From assembly GCA_003864495.1 (NCBI GenBank), contig ML133401.1:2817373-2881372 (forward strand): a DNA stretch of 64,000 nt. Reading direction: 5' to 3'. The DNA comes from Nemopilema nomurai. Lineage: Eukaryota > Cnidaria > Scyphozoa > Rhizostomeae > Rhizostomatidae. Position 1 is the stretch's first letter; every line of letters starts with the position of its first letter. Both the position numbers and the translations under genes were made by a program. Positions 37,101-46,869 of the stretch are shown here, piece by piece. The notes under the pieces were generated by a model. It had not been told where the DNA came from. It made no database searches and was given only the letters and a program-made list of their open reading frames with translations.

Positions 37101-39231
37101 ATCATCGCATCACTACCAGTGACAGTTAGCAAATGATAGATGGGAGTAGAAATGGGTTTCTAGTGCCATTAAGCGTAGTTTTATCTTTTCGCTTGTTAAT
37201 TGTCGACGACACCTGATCTTCTACATTCACCATTGCAGGGTGAGTGGGGGATGACGGAGGCCGACACGGCGGAGGAATTGAAGAGGACCGAAGAGTTTCA
37301 GCAGAAATTCATTCCGGGAACAAGAGCACAGCTTCGTGTATTGCACCATTCGTACCAGGTATGGCTTTGCCTAGACCCACAGTGGGTTCGTGTTATTCTC
37401 GACCCTCTTCGTGTAGCCGCTATGAGAGGCTACACTGTCACTCCAGTTGAAACTCAGCTCTTTGGTCAACTCAGCCCGGGGGTTTGGGGAGACGAGATCG
37501 CGGCTCCATTGTTTAGAACAAAAGCATGTGTGTTAATCCGAACCAAAGCTAGAACAATGACTTCTGTAGCTGGGGTCCTTCTTCTTCTTCTTCTTCTTCT
37601 TTTTCTTCTTCTTTTCACCATAGACCTTGTCCTGATCAATCAGGGTCGGCCGCCCGAATCCTCCTTCGCCACTCTACTCTGTCCTTGTTGGTTATTTATT
37701 CAAATTACCTTTGCCTGCTTGCCGTAAAATGCAAAGTATGCGTGCATAAACGCATGCGCACACACTTCTTTCGCGGGGGACTACCTACACCTTTCCGCTT
37801 ACCCTAACACATCTCCCCAACAAGGACAACAATCAAATTCTGAAATATGCCTTTGGCGTCTTAAGGCGGCTTATTTTCTGCATGCTGATGTTGGCGTCTC
37901 AACGAAGTATGAAAACAGCATTAAGTCGGTGCAATAGAGAGGATGAAGGAAATGGTGGAAATCAAAGCAGATATCCCGATTGTTAAGTGCGCATAAACTC
38001 AAAGTTCATCAAGCTAAAGCACTGTCAGATTCTTAAAAATGCGTTTTCAGAATTTGAGGATGTTGAATGTATTCATGTCATTAAAAAAATTCAATTTTTA
38101 CAGCAAGAGTCCTTTGCTAGAAGCAATTGAGGCAATTAGAAAACGTTGAAATGCAGACTTTGCCATAGCCTTTAAAGCCGATAAAAGTTGATTTAGTAGA
38201 ATTTTATCTTTTGAATCGCTGAATTGTTAGCCAAAACAGGAAGAAGTTTGCTTGAGGGGAGACAAGAGTAGAGATGAGTCAGTCAGCTCTAGCCTCAGTT
38301 CAGAACCCTTGCAGGAAAAGAGGTTATTACTGGTCATGTAACATGAGAATCATGTTAAAAAATTACCTTCTCGCATGGAAAGTAGGAGCAGTATATATAT
38401 GACTTTAAAACTAGAAGTTCCTAGCAGATTATTTATGTTTGACCTTTCTGTCCATTTTAATGGAAGAAAATTCTTTCTTATAAAAGATTTTTTCTTATTT
38501 TATGAGCATAGTAGGAAGGGTTCGAAAAATAAGAAAAGATGTCAAAAAACATTGCCATTAAAAATTGATTACTGGAGCATTGATTTAAGCATATGAAGAA
38601 CTTGATATATTTCGCTAGCATGTCAAAGTCTTTTCCTGAAATCTGTTTTTGTTTTGAAATTTGTCTTTGAAATCTGTTTTTGTTTTGATGTTTAAACTGA
38701 TGTTTTGATCGAAGATGAAAGGGAGAGCAGAGATTGTAGAGAAATTTCTTAAGAGACTCGGAAATTCGTATGAAGTCCATTCCGCAACTGTTGTATGTGT
38801 ACTTTGGGCGAACATGAATAATCTGTTTCGGATAATCCGATTAATCTCGTGTCATACACGTCGAGGAGTTTTTTGACTGGATCAACGAATCACAAGTCGC
38901 TTAGGGTCAGGGAACGCTCTACTGGATATATGATATCTAGCAAAACATGGTACCCGAACCGGAAAGTTCATGTTCGCGTCCTTTGATCACTCTAATTTGT
39001 TCACGTGACTCTAAAAGTGGGCATTGTTTTTTGTTTTAGGATATGTTGCGGCAATTTTTGATAATGCTGAAAAGCCATTATGACGTCAGTCTTCAATTCC
39101 TCTGCTTTCGACTCGATTTCAACGAACACTACAAAAGCAAGGAGCCCAAGCTAAGAACGCCAATGCCCCGCCACAGCCAGCGGTACAACTTGACCTCGGA
39201 GATGATCCCGTCCCTTGACCTTAAACTTTAG
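19188..39231 (+). CDS. TUBGCP3: Gamma-tubulin complex component 3 (GCP3)
   Basis: Core subunit of the gamma-tubulin complex that nucleates microtubules at centrosomes. Exons: 19188-19272, 20024-20069, 20231-20292, 21439-21506, 21833-21913, 22395-23226, 24284-24378, 25645-25716, 26286-26396, 27519-27618, 27841-27971, 28280-28344, 29043-29178, 31283-31351, 32039-32174, 34504-34592, 35419-35550, 36219-36359, 37239-37358, 39040-39231; 920 residues (human 907). In-frame ATGs lie at 19170, 19188 and 19197; 19188 has A at -3 and was chosen. The GRIP1 part starts near residue 256 ([11 protein letters not shown], then [15 protein letters not shown] and [16 protein letters not shown]). The gamma-tubulin-binding GRIP2 part includes [45 protein letters not shown] and [14 protein letters not shown]. 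The linker in the 832-bp exon 6 is Ser/Pro-rich. Introns carry many mobile elements. Confidence 0.97.
21088..21310 (-). mobile_element. tRNA-derived SINE, copy 1
   Basis: On the minus strand the head reads like a tRNA with RNA polymerase III boxes: TGGCTCAGTGGTTAGAGG (A box) and GGTTCGAGTCC (B box). A body with AGCTTAAGCTTCTCAG follows, then a short tail of repeated AAATAC units near 21088. The copy at 24987 matches along almost its full length. It lies in TUBGCP3 intron 3, opposite to the gene. Confidence 0.85.
23400..23605 (-). repeat. Dispersed repeat, copy A
   Basis: Matches, in reverse orientation, the sequence at 29370-29525. The shared core includes AACAAGTGCTTTG, TTTTTCGTCCGACACTCC and AGAATAAATAGCCAG. 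Other partial copies are near 25240, 30850 and 57008. No coding capacity and no recognised family. Confidence 0.7.
24987..25214 (-). mobile_element. tRNA-derived SINE, copy 2
   Basis: The same element as at 21088, sharing the B box (GGTTCGAGTCCCTGG), the anticodon-arm region CTGCGGACCCAAGGGTCC and the body with AAGCTTAAGCTTCTCAG. Its 5' end is cut short within the A box. It lies in TUBGCP3 intron 7 on the minus strand. Confidence 0.82.
25240..25350 (+). repeat. Dispersed repeat, copy C (partial)
   Basis: Carries TTTTCGTCTGACACTTCTC, ATGCAAACGTCGGAGAATGG and AAAAATAATTAGCCAG, a diverged version of the repeat at 29370. It directly follows SINE copy 2. Confidence 0.6.
25754..25799. repeat. TTG/CTG trinucleotide microsatellite
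   Basis: Run of GTTGCTGTTGCTGCTGCTC followed by TTGTTGTTG just downstream of TUBGCP3 exon 8, in the intron. Confidence 0.75.
29180..29245. repeat. Short tandem repeat after TUBGCP3 exon 13
   Basis: About four diverged copies of a TTTGGACTTTAAYC unit (13-14 bases) in the first 70 bases of the intron. Confidence 0.7.
29370..29525 (+). repeat. Dispersed repeat, copy B
   Basis: The best-preserved forward copy of the family described at 23400. It starts at GAACAAGTGCTTTG and ends near AATAAATAGCCAG. Located in TUBGCP3 intron 13. Confidence 0.7.
30118..30402. mobile_element. MITE with CAGTCTTTGTAATA ends, copy 2 (6-bp target duplication)
   Basis: Shares ends and inner segments (AAGCAATTTTAG, CAAATTCTTTGTTTTG) with the copy at 16002 but is about 107 bp longer because of an inner segment near 30165-30290. 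The flanks are GAGCGA on both sides (30112-30117 and 30403-30408). Located in TUBGCP3 intron 13. Confidence 0.85.
30850..30980 (+). repeat. Dispersed repeat, copy D (diverged)
   Basis: Carries CTTTTTCGTCTGCACTTCAG, GTATGCTGATAAG and GACCAAAAGCTAAC, aligning loosely with the copies at 23400 and 29370. Confidence 0.45.
31136..31250. repeat. Degenerate tandem repeat rich in CACGTG
   Basis: About eight diverged units of roughly ten bases, built around AATCACGTG/GTCACGTG, just upstream of TUBGCP3 exon 14. Several units keep the palindrome CACGTG; others read CATGTG or CACGCG. Confidence 0.6.
31572..31836. mobile_element. Mariner-like MITE, copy 2 (TA flanks)
   Basis: The right end, read on the minus strand, begins CAATGCCTGCCAAAAGTTCT; the left end is a diverged CAATGCTTGTCAAAATTGTT. 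TA is on both sides (31570-31571 and 31837-31838). A C15 tract (31630-31644) followed by AACAATGTTGT is the shared interior motif. Located in TUBGCP3 intron 14. Confidence 0.72.
32420..32743. repeat. 17-bp minisatellite in TUBGCP3 intron 15, left part
   Basis: Unit TATCAATGAAATCAAGG, degenerate on the left and nearly perfect at 32580-32670. The array stops at 32743 where a hAT-like element begins and resumes at 34428 after it. Confidence 0.9.
33346..33589. mobile_element. Harbinger-like MITE nested in the hAT-like element
   Basis: The ends AGCCTGGTTTCC and GGAAACCAGGCT are perfect inverted repeats of 12 bases, flanked on both sides by TAA (33343-33345 and 33590-33592). The end sequence resembles that of the MITE at 5127 (AGGCTGGTTTTC). 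The 244-bp interior is non-coding. Confidence 0.85.
33828..34247. mobile_element. Second nested hAT-like MITE (CAGGGTTGCCAGATTG ends)
   Basis: The inverted ends CAGGGTTGCCAGATTG are identical over 16 bases; CAGGG-type ends are typical of hAT elements. The flanking octamers ATTTGGTC (left) and AATAGGTC (right) agree at six of eight positions, consistent with an aged 8-bp duplication. Length 420 bp, no transposase. Confidence 0.75.
34428..34462. repeat. 17-bp minisatellite, right part
   Basis: Continuation of the array at 32420, about two units, just before TUBGCP3 exon 16. Confidence 0.8.
34888..35116. mobile_element. Mariner-like MITE, copy 3 (TA flanks)
   Basis: Left end GAATGCCTTCCAAAAGTTAT; right end, reverse complemented, AAATGCCTGTCAAGAGTGCT. 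TA at 34886-34887 and 35117-35118. A C11 tract (34927-34937) and ACAACAATGTTGG give the shared interior. Located in TUBGCP3 intron 16. Confidence 0.68.
35358..35373. repeat. G16 homopolymer in TUBGCP3 intron 16
   Basis: Run of 16 G residues, 45 bases before exon 17. Its length in an assembly is likely to be unreliable. Confidence 0.9.
37576..37615. repeat. CTT microsatellite in TUBGCP3 intron 19
   Basis: Run of TTC/CTT units. Confidence 0.85.
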
Positions 39232-41080
39232 GAACTTATGGAACCTTTTCGTACTTTTTCTATTGATATGAAGGAACTGTTTTCACATGTTTTCATTGGT
39301 GTACAGTGTTTCAGGTACCGTTTAATGACCCAATGCCTGAAGTGGTATATTTTTGTCGACGAGCTTTGAATGTTTTGGAGTTTATACGTATTTCCTGCAG
39401 GTTTTATACATACTTCGTAGACCTAGTGCTTAAGCAAGTATAATAGAAAGACATGAAATGGCCCGCAAATTTTTGCCCATTATTGCTCTGAAACTTGGTC
39501 AATTGATTGACTATGCCTGTGTTTTATGTATGATGAATCAAGAATTTGTTATTTTGCTTCGTGAACTGTCTTCCATATTTCATGTACTTTTAGTTTATCA
39601 TGCCACGAGGTAATACTTCATGCTCCTATTTTCCACCTATTGTAGTACTGATGAAGATCGGTTTTATAACGGGAATGTGCTAGATATGATAGCATTTTCT
39701 GCGACACAAACATCGTATATGTGCAGTAGTGGTAGGTTCTGATGGTAGGCATTATGAGGGCTTTTTAATAAAACTTAAACAGGACTTATGCTTTGCTTGT
39801 CATTACGCATTGTTATTGAATGCGCATTACGTATAAAGAGCATTGTTATTGAAGTAAGAGGAATTTTGGTGGAAATTGTTTCAATATTGTTTATTATGGC
39901 ACAATGATGATAACAAAGCCAAGTATTCCTTGGTTTGAGATGAACACCAAAATTTCTACCTGGGCTGTGTTAGGGCGGGGTTAAAAGGAGTTGCTATAAC
40001 CGCACAACGCAATCATCAACAAACTCTTGTCCGTTGACCAATTAGAAATTGCCACATCTAAGTGAGAGCCAAAGTCTTGCATTAGAAAATGTTATTTCAA
40101 CAAATGCTCTGCAAAAAATATTAGAGTCTATAGTGCCAGGGTATGCAGCTGAAATCAGATTCAGTTTACAATAAGGTTTTAGTTTCAATAAACAGTTGTC
40201 TGTTGTAGTTCTTCGATTAATGGACATGAAATAAAATCTACACGCAAGAAGAGCTTTGTTCATTTCTGAAGAAAGAGGACAAATTTATTTGCAATACTAA
40301 ATTTTACGTATTATAAAAAAATAGTCCAATTCAGTTCTGTATTAAACGGTTGCCATGGAGCTTGCAGTAATGACAACATTTTCCGTGGGAACATACAGTT
40401 TTATCCTTTCATTATTTCTCTGTGTATTGTGAACATAAGGACTAAATCCTCGTAGAAAAGAGCAGCCGCCTCGAGATTGCACAACAGGCAATATCCAATT
40501 TCAATGTGATACGCAGTATGGAAACATCTTTAGAAGAACCCAAAAAGCTGTCTACCTGACTGCATAATCCCTGTCTATGTAGACAAAAGCAGTCTTCTCT
40601 TCGCTTGGAATTTTCTGAGAAAAGATGCGAAGTGGATGCTGATTGGTCAAAACACAGCCAATCATGCGCTCTTCTAACAACCCACTTCATTTCGATTCAC
40701 CACAGAGGGCTATGTCAGCGTTCGCTCTTTTTCCAACGCTTCCATAATTTTAGCAGTGTGGGACGAAGTGGAGAGCATTTGCTTATTTACTTTTCATTCT
40801 GCAACGAATATAATCCCCAATTTGGATGACGTGATCAAGCTATCCCGTGTCATAAGAGTCAAGTAGAGATAATTTGGCCTGGCATTGAGACAAGTTTCAA
40901 TATTCACGTCCTACGCCGGTCTAATTAGCTCCAGTTGATGTAGATTTAGCTGTTTCCTTGCACATTCCGGATTCGCTTTTCTCAGACTAAAGCCGCGTGC
41001 ACCTGCCACGATCGGACCGGAAAAGAAGCAGCCGGTCACTTTATAAGGACGCACTGCTTTGAGTTTTCACTCCTCTGTAG
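39232..41080. other. 3' region of TUBGCP3 and intergenic DNA before the receptor gene
   Basis: An AATAAA at 39767-39772, about 540 bases after the TUBGCP3 stop, is a plausible polyadenylation signal. The remainder up to the receptor gene shows no recognised exon or repeat. Confidence 0.5.
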
Positions 41081-41989
41081 ATGAAAGCATCCCTGTACTG
41101 CCACTTGTTTGCCATTAGCAATCGTTCTGGCTTGATTGCACTGCATGATTCAGGTCTGATGTTTCCTTCACCAAGGTGTGGTTCACGCGCAGAACAGGCT
41201 ATTTGGTTTTGTATCGCGTTCACGTCGACAGTATCCAACGTCGTAGCCGTTCTTTGCTTGCTGAACAAGGTGTCTTCTTTGCGTCTCTTCGATGTTTGCA
41301 TGGTGAATATTTCCTTGGCTTACCTTATACCAGGGAATGCGTTCTTCATTTCTATGGCAGTGGCATCGAGAAACGGCTCTGCTCATTTCCTTGTGATGCA
41401 TACCTCATTTTGGATGCTTACGTTTATCAAATTGACAACTTTCATTTTGATCAACCTGAATCAAATTCATACACTGCGAAGAATTTTCAAAGTCCGCTTC
41501 AAAACGCGTGCAAAGAGGCGGCGAGAGTATGCCCTTTGTATGACTGTCATATGGTTGGTTTCAATCGGGATTTCCATATTATTTTCTCTTGCGAATGTGA
41601 GCTCCTTGCCCGTTGCCACGATAATCACGCTCGGTATTGCGGTGTTACTTCTGCGTATTGCTGTTTTACGCTTACTGAATAGAGTGGGACTAAGTGTATC
41701 GCAAATGATGAGACAACTTCTTCTGAACAGGATGCGAAAGTCTTTGAAGTTTGTGATGCTGTGTATTTTGATTGAGTTTTGTTCATGGCTGCCAACCGCC
41801 ATAATTGCGATCATGATCAAGTCAGGCAGCAAGTTCGCAGCAACATGCCAGGTGCAATGGGTCCAACGAGCACTTTTCTTAACGCCTGTAGTCTATCCTT
41901 TGTTGAACATAATGAGTGATAAAGAAATAAGGAGACAGTTTTACAGAAGACTCCGATGTCATGAGAAAATTGACGCCATTGGTATTTAG
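41081..41989 (+). CDS. Orphan rhodopsin-like (class A) G-protein-coupled receptor, single exon
   Basis: 302 residues with seven hydrophobic segments at about 40-62, 68-94, 104-126, 150-171, 176-199, 221-246 and 258-278. Recognisable class A features: the TM1 core VSNVVAVLCLL, a Trp in TM4 (IWLVSI), CSWLP in TM6 (the CWxP motif) and TPVVYPLLNIM in TM7 in place of NPxxY, followed by a basic tail EIRRQFYRRLRC that would form helix 8. The DRY motif after TM3 is replaced by NQI (ILINLNQIHTLRR), and TM2 lacks the usual sodium-site Asp (VNISLAYLIP). TM5 has no proline. Single-exon divergent receptors like this are abundant in anthozoans; the ligand is unknown. Met27 is an alternative start. No neighbour hints at function. 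Confidence 0.85.
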   Translation: MKASLYCHLFAISNRSGLIALHDSGLMFPSPRCGSRAEQAIWFCIAFTSTVSNVVAVLCLLNKVSSLRLFDVCMVNISLAYLIPGNAFFISMAVASRNGSAHFLVMHTSFWMLTFIKLTTFILINLNQIHTLRRIFKVRFKTRAKRRREYALCMTVIWLVSIGISILFSLANVSSLPVATIITLGIAVLLLRIAVLRLLNRVGLSVSQMMRQLLLNRMRKSLKFVMLCILIEFCSWLPTAIIAIMIKSGSKFAATCQVQWVQRALFLTPVVYPLLNIMSDKEIRRQFYRRLRCHEKIDAIGI

Positions 41990-43531
41990 TGATTTTGCAC
42001 TGGTGCTGATTCATTTTGACTTCCCCCGACGTATTCCTTGGTGGTAATGAAGACTATTTTGAAGCTTTTGAGAGACACTATTATTGCCTTTAGAAAATAT
42101 ATTTTCCTGGATAACGATACTGTTGGTAGTACGAATCAGTAAAACCTTAGTTTGAATTTGCTAAAACCTAGATCTGGGTTTTTGAAGAAGTGTTATATAG
42201 ACTGTACCTAGAAGAAGTTGCATGGAGAAGCGAATATGATGATAATGGAAACCATGGCTATTGTCATGGACAGAGTGAGCCCTACTCCTGCCAAACTACA
42301 ACCCTAGCAAAAAATAGCTGAGACTTTTTATCAAGTGAAATCAAATGTCTCATCTTAATACAACAAGCGCTGGTAGCCCACACGCCCTTCCCCCGATTTC
42401 AATGTTGGGTTTTAAGATTGCGGTAACGTAGTGATTTATTACTTGCTTTAATGAACTAACGCTTATCATTTCCACATTTCTCTCATCGCTCCATCATTAC
42501 ACCAAGTCAAGCTGACTCACCTTCGCCCGTCCCTAACTCTAGATTCTCCAACCAATTACATCATCATTACATCATACTAACACACGCTTCGTCAGCAAAG
42601 TCGTATTTTAGCTGAGGCGTATTAATTTGCGCTGGTAGAGTAGAGAATCAATTAACTTCCAAGAAGTCAAGAACAGACTCTTCTCTCAGTGATATTCTCC
42701 AAAGTTCAACGATTCGGTAAGATCATTCTTAGTTGTCACCTTCGTAATAGTTCCCAAAGAACAGAAATAAGAACATTGATGTATGACTTGGGATAAACAA
42801 GCGCTCAACCACTCCCATAACAACATTGATTTGGGGGGGGGGGGGACGAGGGCGGGGCGGATGATTTTGAACTAGCTCAGTTTTCCGCCTGTGTCTCCGC
42901 ATTATTTACCAGGATTGTAGCTTTTCGGGCCACGGTTGAAGTTTCATGAAGCTCATATGCTGTAGAGATACTTATTAGGACTAAGGACAAGAGTTAATTG
43001 TTTAGGCGATGATTCACTCGCATATCATCCAGTACATGGCAGTATTTATCGAATGTGGAGGAGTGCTTCTGGAAAAAGCCTCATCAGAATTTGCAGCAGA
43101 GGTCCTATTCACTATTCATTGTATCCTAGGAAATCATATTTGCTAACGAAAGTCAAAGTTGAGCCCAAAGTCAAAGTTGAGTTCTTTTTTAAAACCAACT
43201 AAAGGGATTGCGAATTTTGTATGAGAATTTAAAAGAAAATTTTTCTAGCAGGATGATGATGAACACTTAGCACATTTGCCATCGCCCCTTTTCTTATGAC
43301 TATGATCGCTTTATGCAAGACGCCATATCTGAGATGTGGCTGTGAACATATGTGATGACAACTGTTTCATCAAGTTTGCTTGATTCAGCCTGACGTGAGC
43401 AAATAATTGACCTTTGTACCCTAAATGCAATGCGCCCAGTGGCCTAAGAACGGAGACATTTCCACACTTTGTTCATTATTTCATTAAAGCAGAGACCTAT
43501 AGAACATTTACATCGAAAAGAATTTCCAAGA
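41990..43531. other. Intergenic DNA between the receptor and the VAT1-like gene
   Basis: No exon recognised. A G13 tract (42833-42845) preceded by CAACATTGATTT resembles the interior of the mariner-like MITEs, but no matching terminal repeats were found. Confidence 0.45.
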
Positions 43532-46500
43532 ATGATTTCAATAGAAAATCCTGGTGGATATGATCATCTTCAATACAAAGAACTCGACGAAGGCTCATAT
43601 ACTAAAGGAGCTAACTATAATTTCAGCGAGGCACCTCCCACCGAAGAAGAATCTGTTATTGTGGAGACATACGCGTGTGGGGTTAACTACGCTGATGTTA
43701 TAATTCGTTGGGGCCTGTATTCATCTGCTAAGGAATTCGTGGGCTGGCCAATAACTCCAGGGTTTGAGTTTAGTGGAAGGGTGATAAAAGTCGGTGAGAA
43801 AGTGAGTAACTTCACAGTTGGCGATGACGTTTTTGGGGTCACCCTTTTTGGTGGTTACTCTGAAAGAATTATGGTTCCCCAGAACCAAATAAGACACATT
43901 CCGAAGGAAATGACGGCATCAGAGGCTGCTGGATTTCTAACTGTTGCATTGACTGCATGGTATGCAATCTTTGAGAGTTGCAAATTGAGGAAAGGTGACA
44001 AAATATTGATCCATTCTGTTTCGGGTGGTGTTGGTACAATGTTACTGCAGATGGGGAAGATTATTGGATGTCATGTGACCGGGGTCGTTGGAAGATCAGA
44101 AAAAGTTCAAATTGCAAAGGATTTAGGTAAAAGCAACGCTAATTTTTTTCATCTTTGGTACTGGTGTACTTTGTAATTTCAATCTTTCATTGTTGTTGCA
44201 GCTGCACCATAGTTTCAGATACAATATCTATACTGATGGACTTTTTAATTTTTAAGCCTGCAAAGACTCAGCTTGTGAAAACATGAATTTTAATGTCGAA
44301 ATGAATTTAGTTTTCTCTGTGCTATAACTTTTCAAATCTTCTCTCTAGTATGAAATAACTGTCATACATGGTTAACCTTACATTTTTATTTCATATTTAA
44401 AAAGGTTGTGATGTTGTTATTGACAAATCAACCAAAAATATTTGGGAAGCTGTGGCAGAATCAAAGTGTGGAAAATTTCAGGCTGTCTTTGATGCTAACG
44501 GAACAGAGACACTTATGGAAAGCTTCAATCATGTTGACAGTGGTGGGCGACTTGTAGTGTATGGTGAGTATAAGAATAATGCAGTTAATTACCTACAAGG
44601 CATCCCTTTGTTCAGTTAATGATTGAGGGCTTCATTTTTGGTTGTATGGGTTGACTATGGGTTGATTACGGTACAAGTTATTCTTCTTTATTCCTTGTAT
44701 CTTTTCTTCTTTTTCTTTTCTTCAACTTCTTCTTCCGTCTCTTCTTATTTGTTTTCCTTTTCTTTCTCTTATTCTTCTTTTTCTTCCTCTTCTTTGCTCT
44801 TTTTCTTTCCTTCTTATCCTGTTCTTGCCTAGCTCAAGAGAAGGTGAGGAGATGACACTCATAAGGAGATGATACTCAATTTAGCTTTTGTGCAGGTTCA
44901 CACTCTTCCACTGCAGAAACCTCATCCATAATTTTCATTCTCTACACTGATCCTCTCTGTGGGTTGCTATGCATTTTGTCCAATGAACTGGAATGGGCTT
45001 TGGTCTTACCCTTAGCAGAAGACAACTACATTATTTAATGTCTTGTTTTTGATAGGCTTTAAAGTTCACTCTTCCAAATCTCTGTTGTTTACCACAGAAT
45101 TTTGTGCATGTCACTCTTGCACCTTTTTCTTGCACCTGTTCCTCAAATATCCAAGTTTTATTTTTCAAAGTCCACAGATGTTAATTTTCTAAAGGAAGTG
45201 ATCAATTGATCTTTTTTAAGATTAATCTTTGTTAGATTTATTTTGAGAAAAGAGGGCATCAACCATTCCTGTTTCACACAAATCACCAATGCATTCCAGT
45301 TCTAGTTATTGATAATACTGAAGCCATAATTGTAATTTTTGAAACATGTATATATCTTATGCATATTCAGCTAATGTGTGTGTGTCCTGGCATATGACAA
45401 ATTATCAATTTTTAATAACTTTTTGTATGCTTATATGCTAATTGTAGTTTTTGTGTTTGAACTTTTAAGGATTTCATACAGTGATGCCAAAATCTGATGC
45501 ATCAAACTCTGGCTATCTCTCAATGGTAAACTGGCTTAAAATTGGGTGGAATGCATTCAAAATTCCAAAGTTTAATCCAATGCAGGTAGATCTTGATATG
45601 TTTTGCCATTGTTTGCAAATTTTTCAACTAAGCTTCTTCACTATACTGCACAGTAATATTGTTGCTGTGACACAAACATGATGTGTTTAAAAGGTAAACA
45701 GATATGCTTAATCTGACAGACTGTTTTGCTCTTGTGGGCTCATTAATGCAGTACAAAACTAGTCTAGGGACTCAATCCAAGCCAAGCAGTCAGATTAACA
45801 AAGCAGTTTAACAAATTGGTTAAGGTCCCACAGTATCCAAGACCAAGAGTGCTCAACCACACTTTTGCAAGGGAATGTAATTATAATGAGCATAAGATAT
45901 ATATATATATATATTCTAGATTGTTTTGTCTATTCTGACATAACGGTGCTCAATGTGCAAAAATCATAGAGCAATAGATATAATAGAAGATAGGCTAGAA
46001 ATGAGACATTTTCTCTGTTACTCTGAGTTTCTTCCCTGGCGCACTTATCAGACAGACTATAATGAAAAAACATTCCTGCTACCATGGTATGAAAATACAA
46101 AAGGTGTGAAAAAGTATGATAAAGGAAATTATATTAGACAGAGGCTAATTAGTTAGGAAGAGTTCCATTGTTCATAAGATAAAACTTTTGTATATTTGTA
46201 CATTGTTCATTATATATTTATATTAATTTTTTTTTCTCAAGGTAAGCTGAATATTTTTTTGTGAGAGTTTCAGAGTTAAGTTGTAGGCCTGTCAATTTGA
46301 TGTAGGCAATCATCAGCTTTCGTCTTATTGACCACCTAATATGGTTGAAATGTCATTTACCTTGTGTAGTGTTTTCCAAAAGATCTACCAATCTTAGCTT
46401 TCATTTTACACTATAGAATGGAAGTTTTTCTCTGTCAATTACAACTATTTTGGGAAGACTTCATTTTTATCAAGCATTTATTTTGTAAAATTTGTCACAG

Positions 46501-46869
46501 CACTCAAACCAAATTTTGAAAAATTTTGAAGGGTTTTCTAATTTCCTGTCTTTAAGTTTCTTTTATTGCAAAAAGTGGGTTACATTGTAGAAGTTTAGAA
46601 TAGCATCCTGGTGCTAGCTTTTGTTTTTTTTTGTAGCTTACTGATCAAAACAAAAGTGTAATGGCATTTAATCTGAGCTTCATGTTCAAGAAAGTGGAAC
46701 TTTTTGACGAAGCAATGGCGGATTTCCTAAGTGGATAGGAGAAGGCAAGCTAAGAGTTGCCAAAGTAACAGAGTACCCCCTCAAAGAAGCTCACAAAGCT
46801 CACAAAGATTTGGAATCAGGCTGCACAATTGGCAAGCTGGTACTTCTATCCAATCAAAAAGGAAACTAA
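43532..46869 (+). CDS. VAT1/quinone-oxidoreductase-like zinc-free alcohol dehydrogenase family protein, frameshifted in last exon
   Basis: Medium-chain dehydrogenase/reductase of the quinone oxidoreductase branch, closest in outline to synaptic vesicle membrane protein VAT-1. Exons: 43532-44126, 44405-44563, 45470-45585 and 46637 onward. Residues 48-63 (ACGVNYADVIIRWGLY), 76-91 (PGFEFSGRVIKVGEKV) and the nucleotide-binding loop SVSGGVG (162-168) are typical of NADPH-dependent quinone reductases; no catalytic zinc ligands are seen. In the last exon the frame after ELFDEAMADFL meets TAG at 46736 (323 residues). The homologous C-terminus (WIGEGKLRVAKVTEYPL to GKLVLLSNQKGN, TAA at 46867) continues in another frame, as if one base were missing in CCTAAGTGG near 46730. 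This may be an assembly error, a truncated allele or early decay. Upstream the frame is open to 43469 but has no ATG. Confidence 0.85.
44697..44818. repeat. TTC/TCTT-rich pyrimidine microsatellite
   Basis: Imperfect pyrimidine tract in intron 2 of the VAT1-like gene; the open frame over it is a by-product of the repeat. Confidence 0.8.

Noticed and set aside
41176..41682. 168-codon frame overlapping the receptor
   Set aside because: Alternative frame of the receptor gene without its own features.
42365..42860. Possible fourth mariner-like MITE (C-rich ATTTCAATGTTGG and CAACATTGATTT with G-run)
   Set aside because: The interior motif is similar, but no terminal inverted repeats or TA-flanked ends could be matched.
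44623..44832. 69-codon Phe/Ser-rich frame
   Set aside because: Translation of the pyrimidine microsatellite in an intron of the VAT1-like gene.
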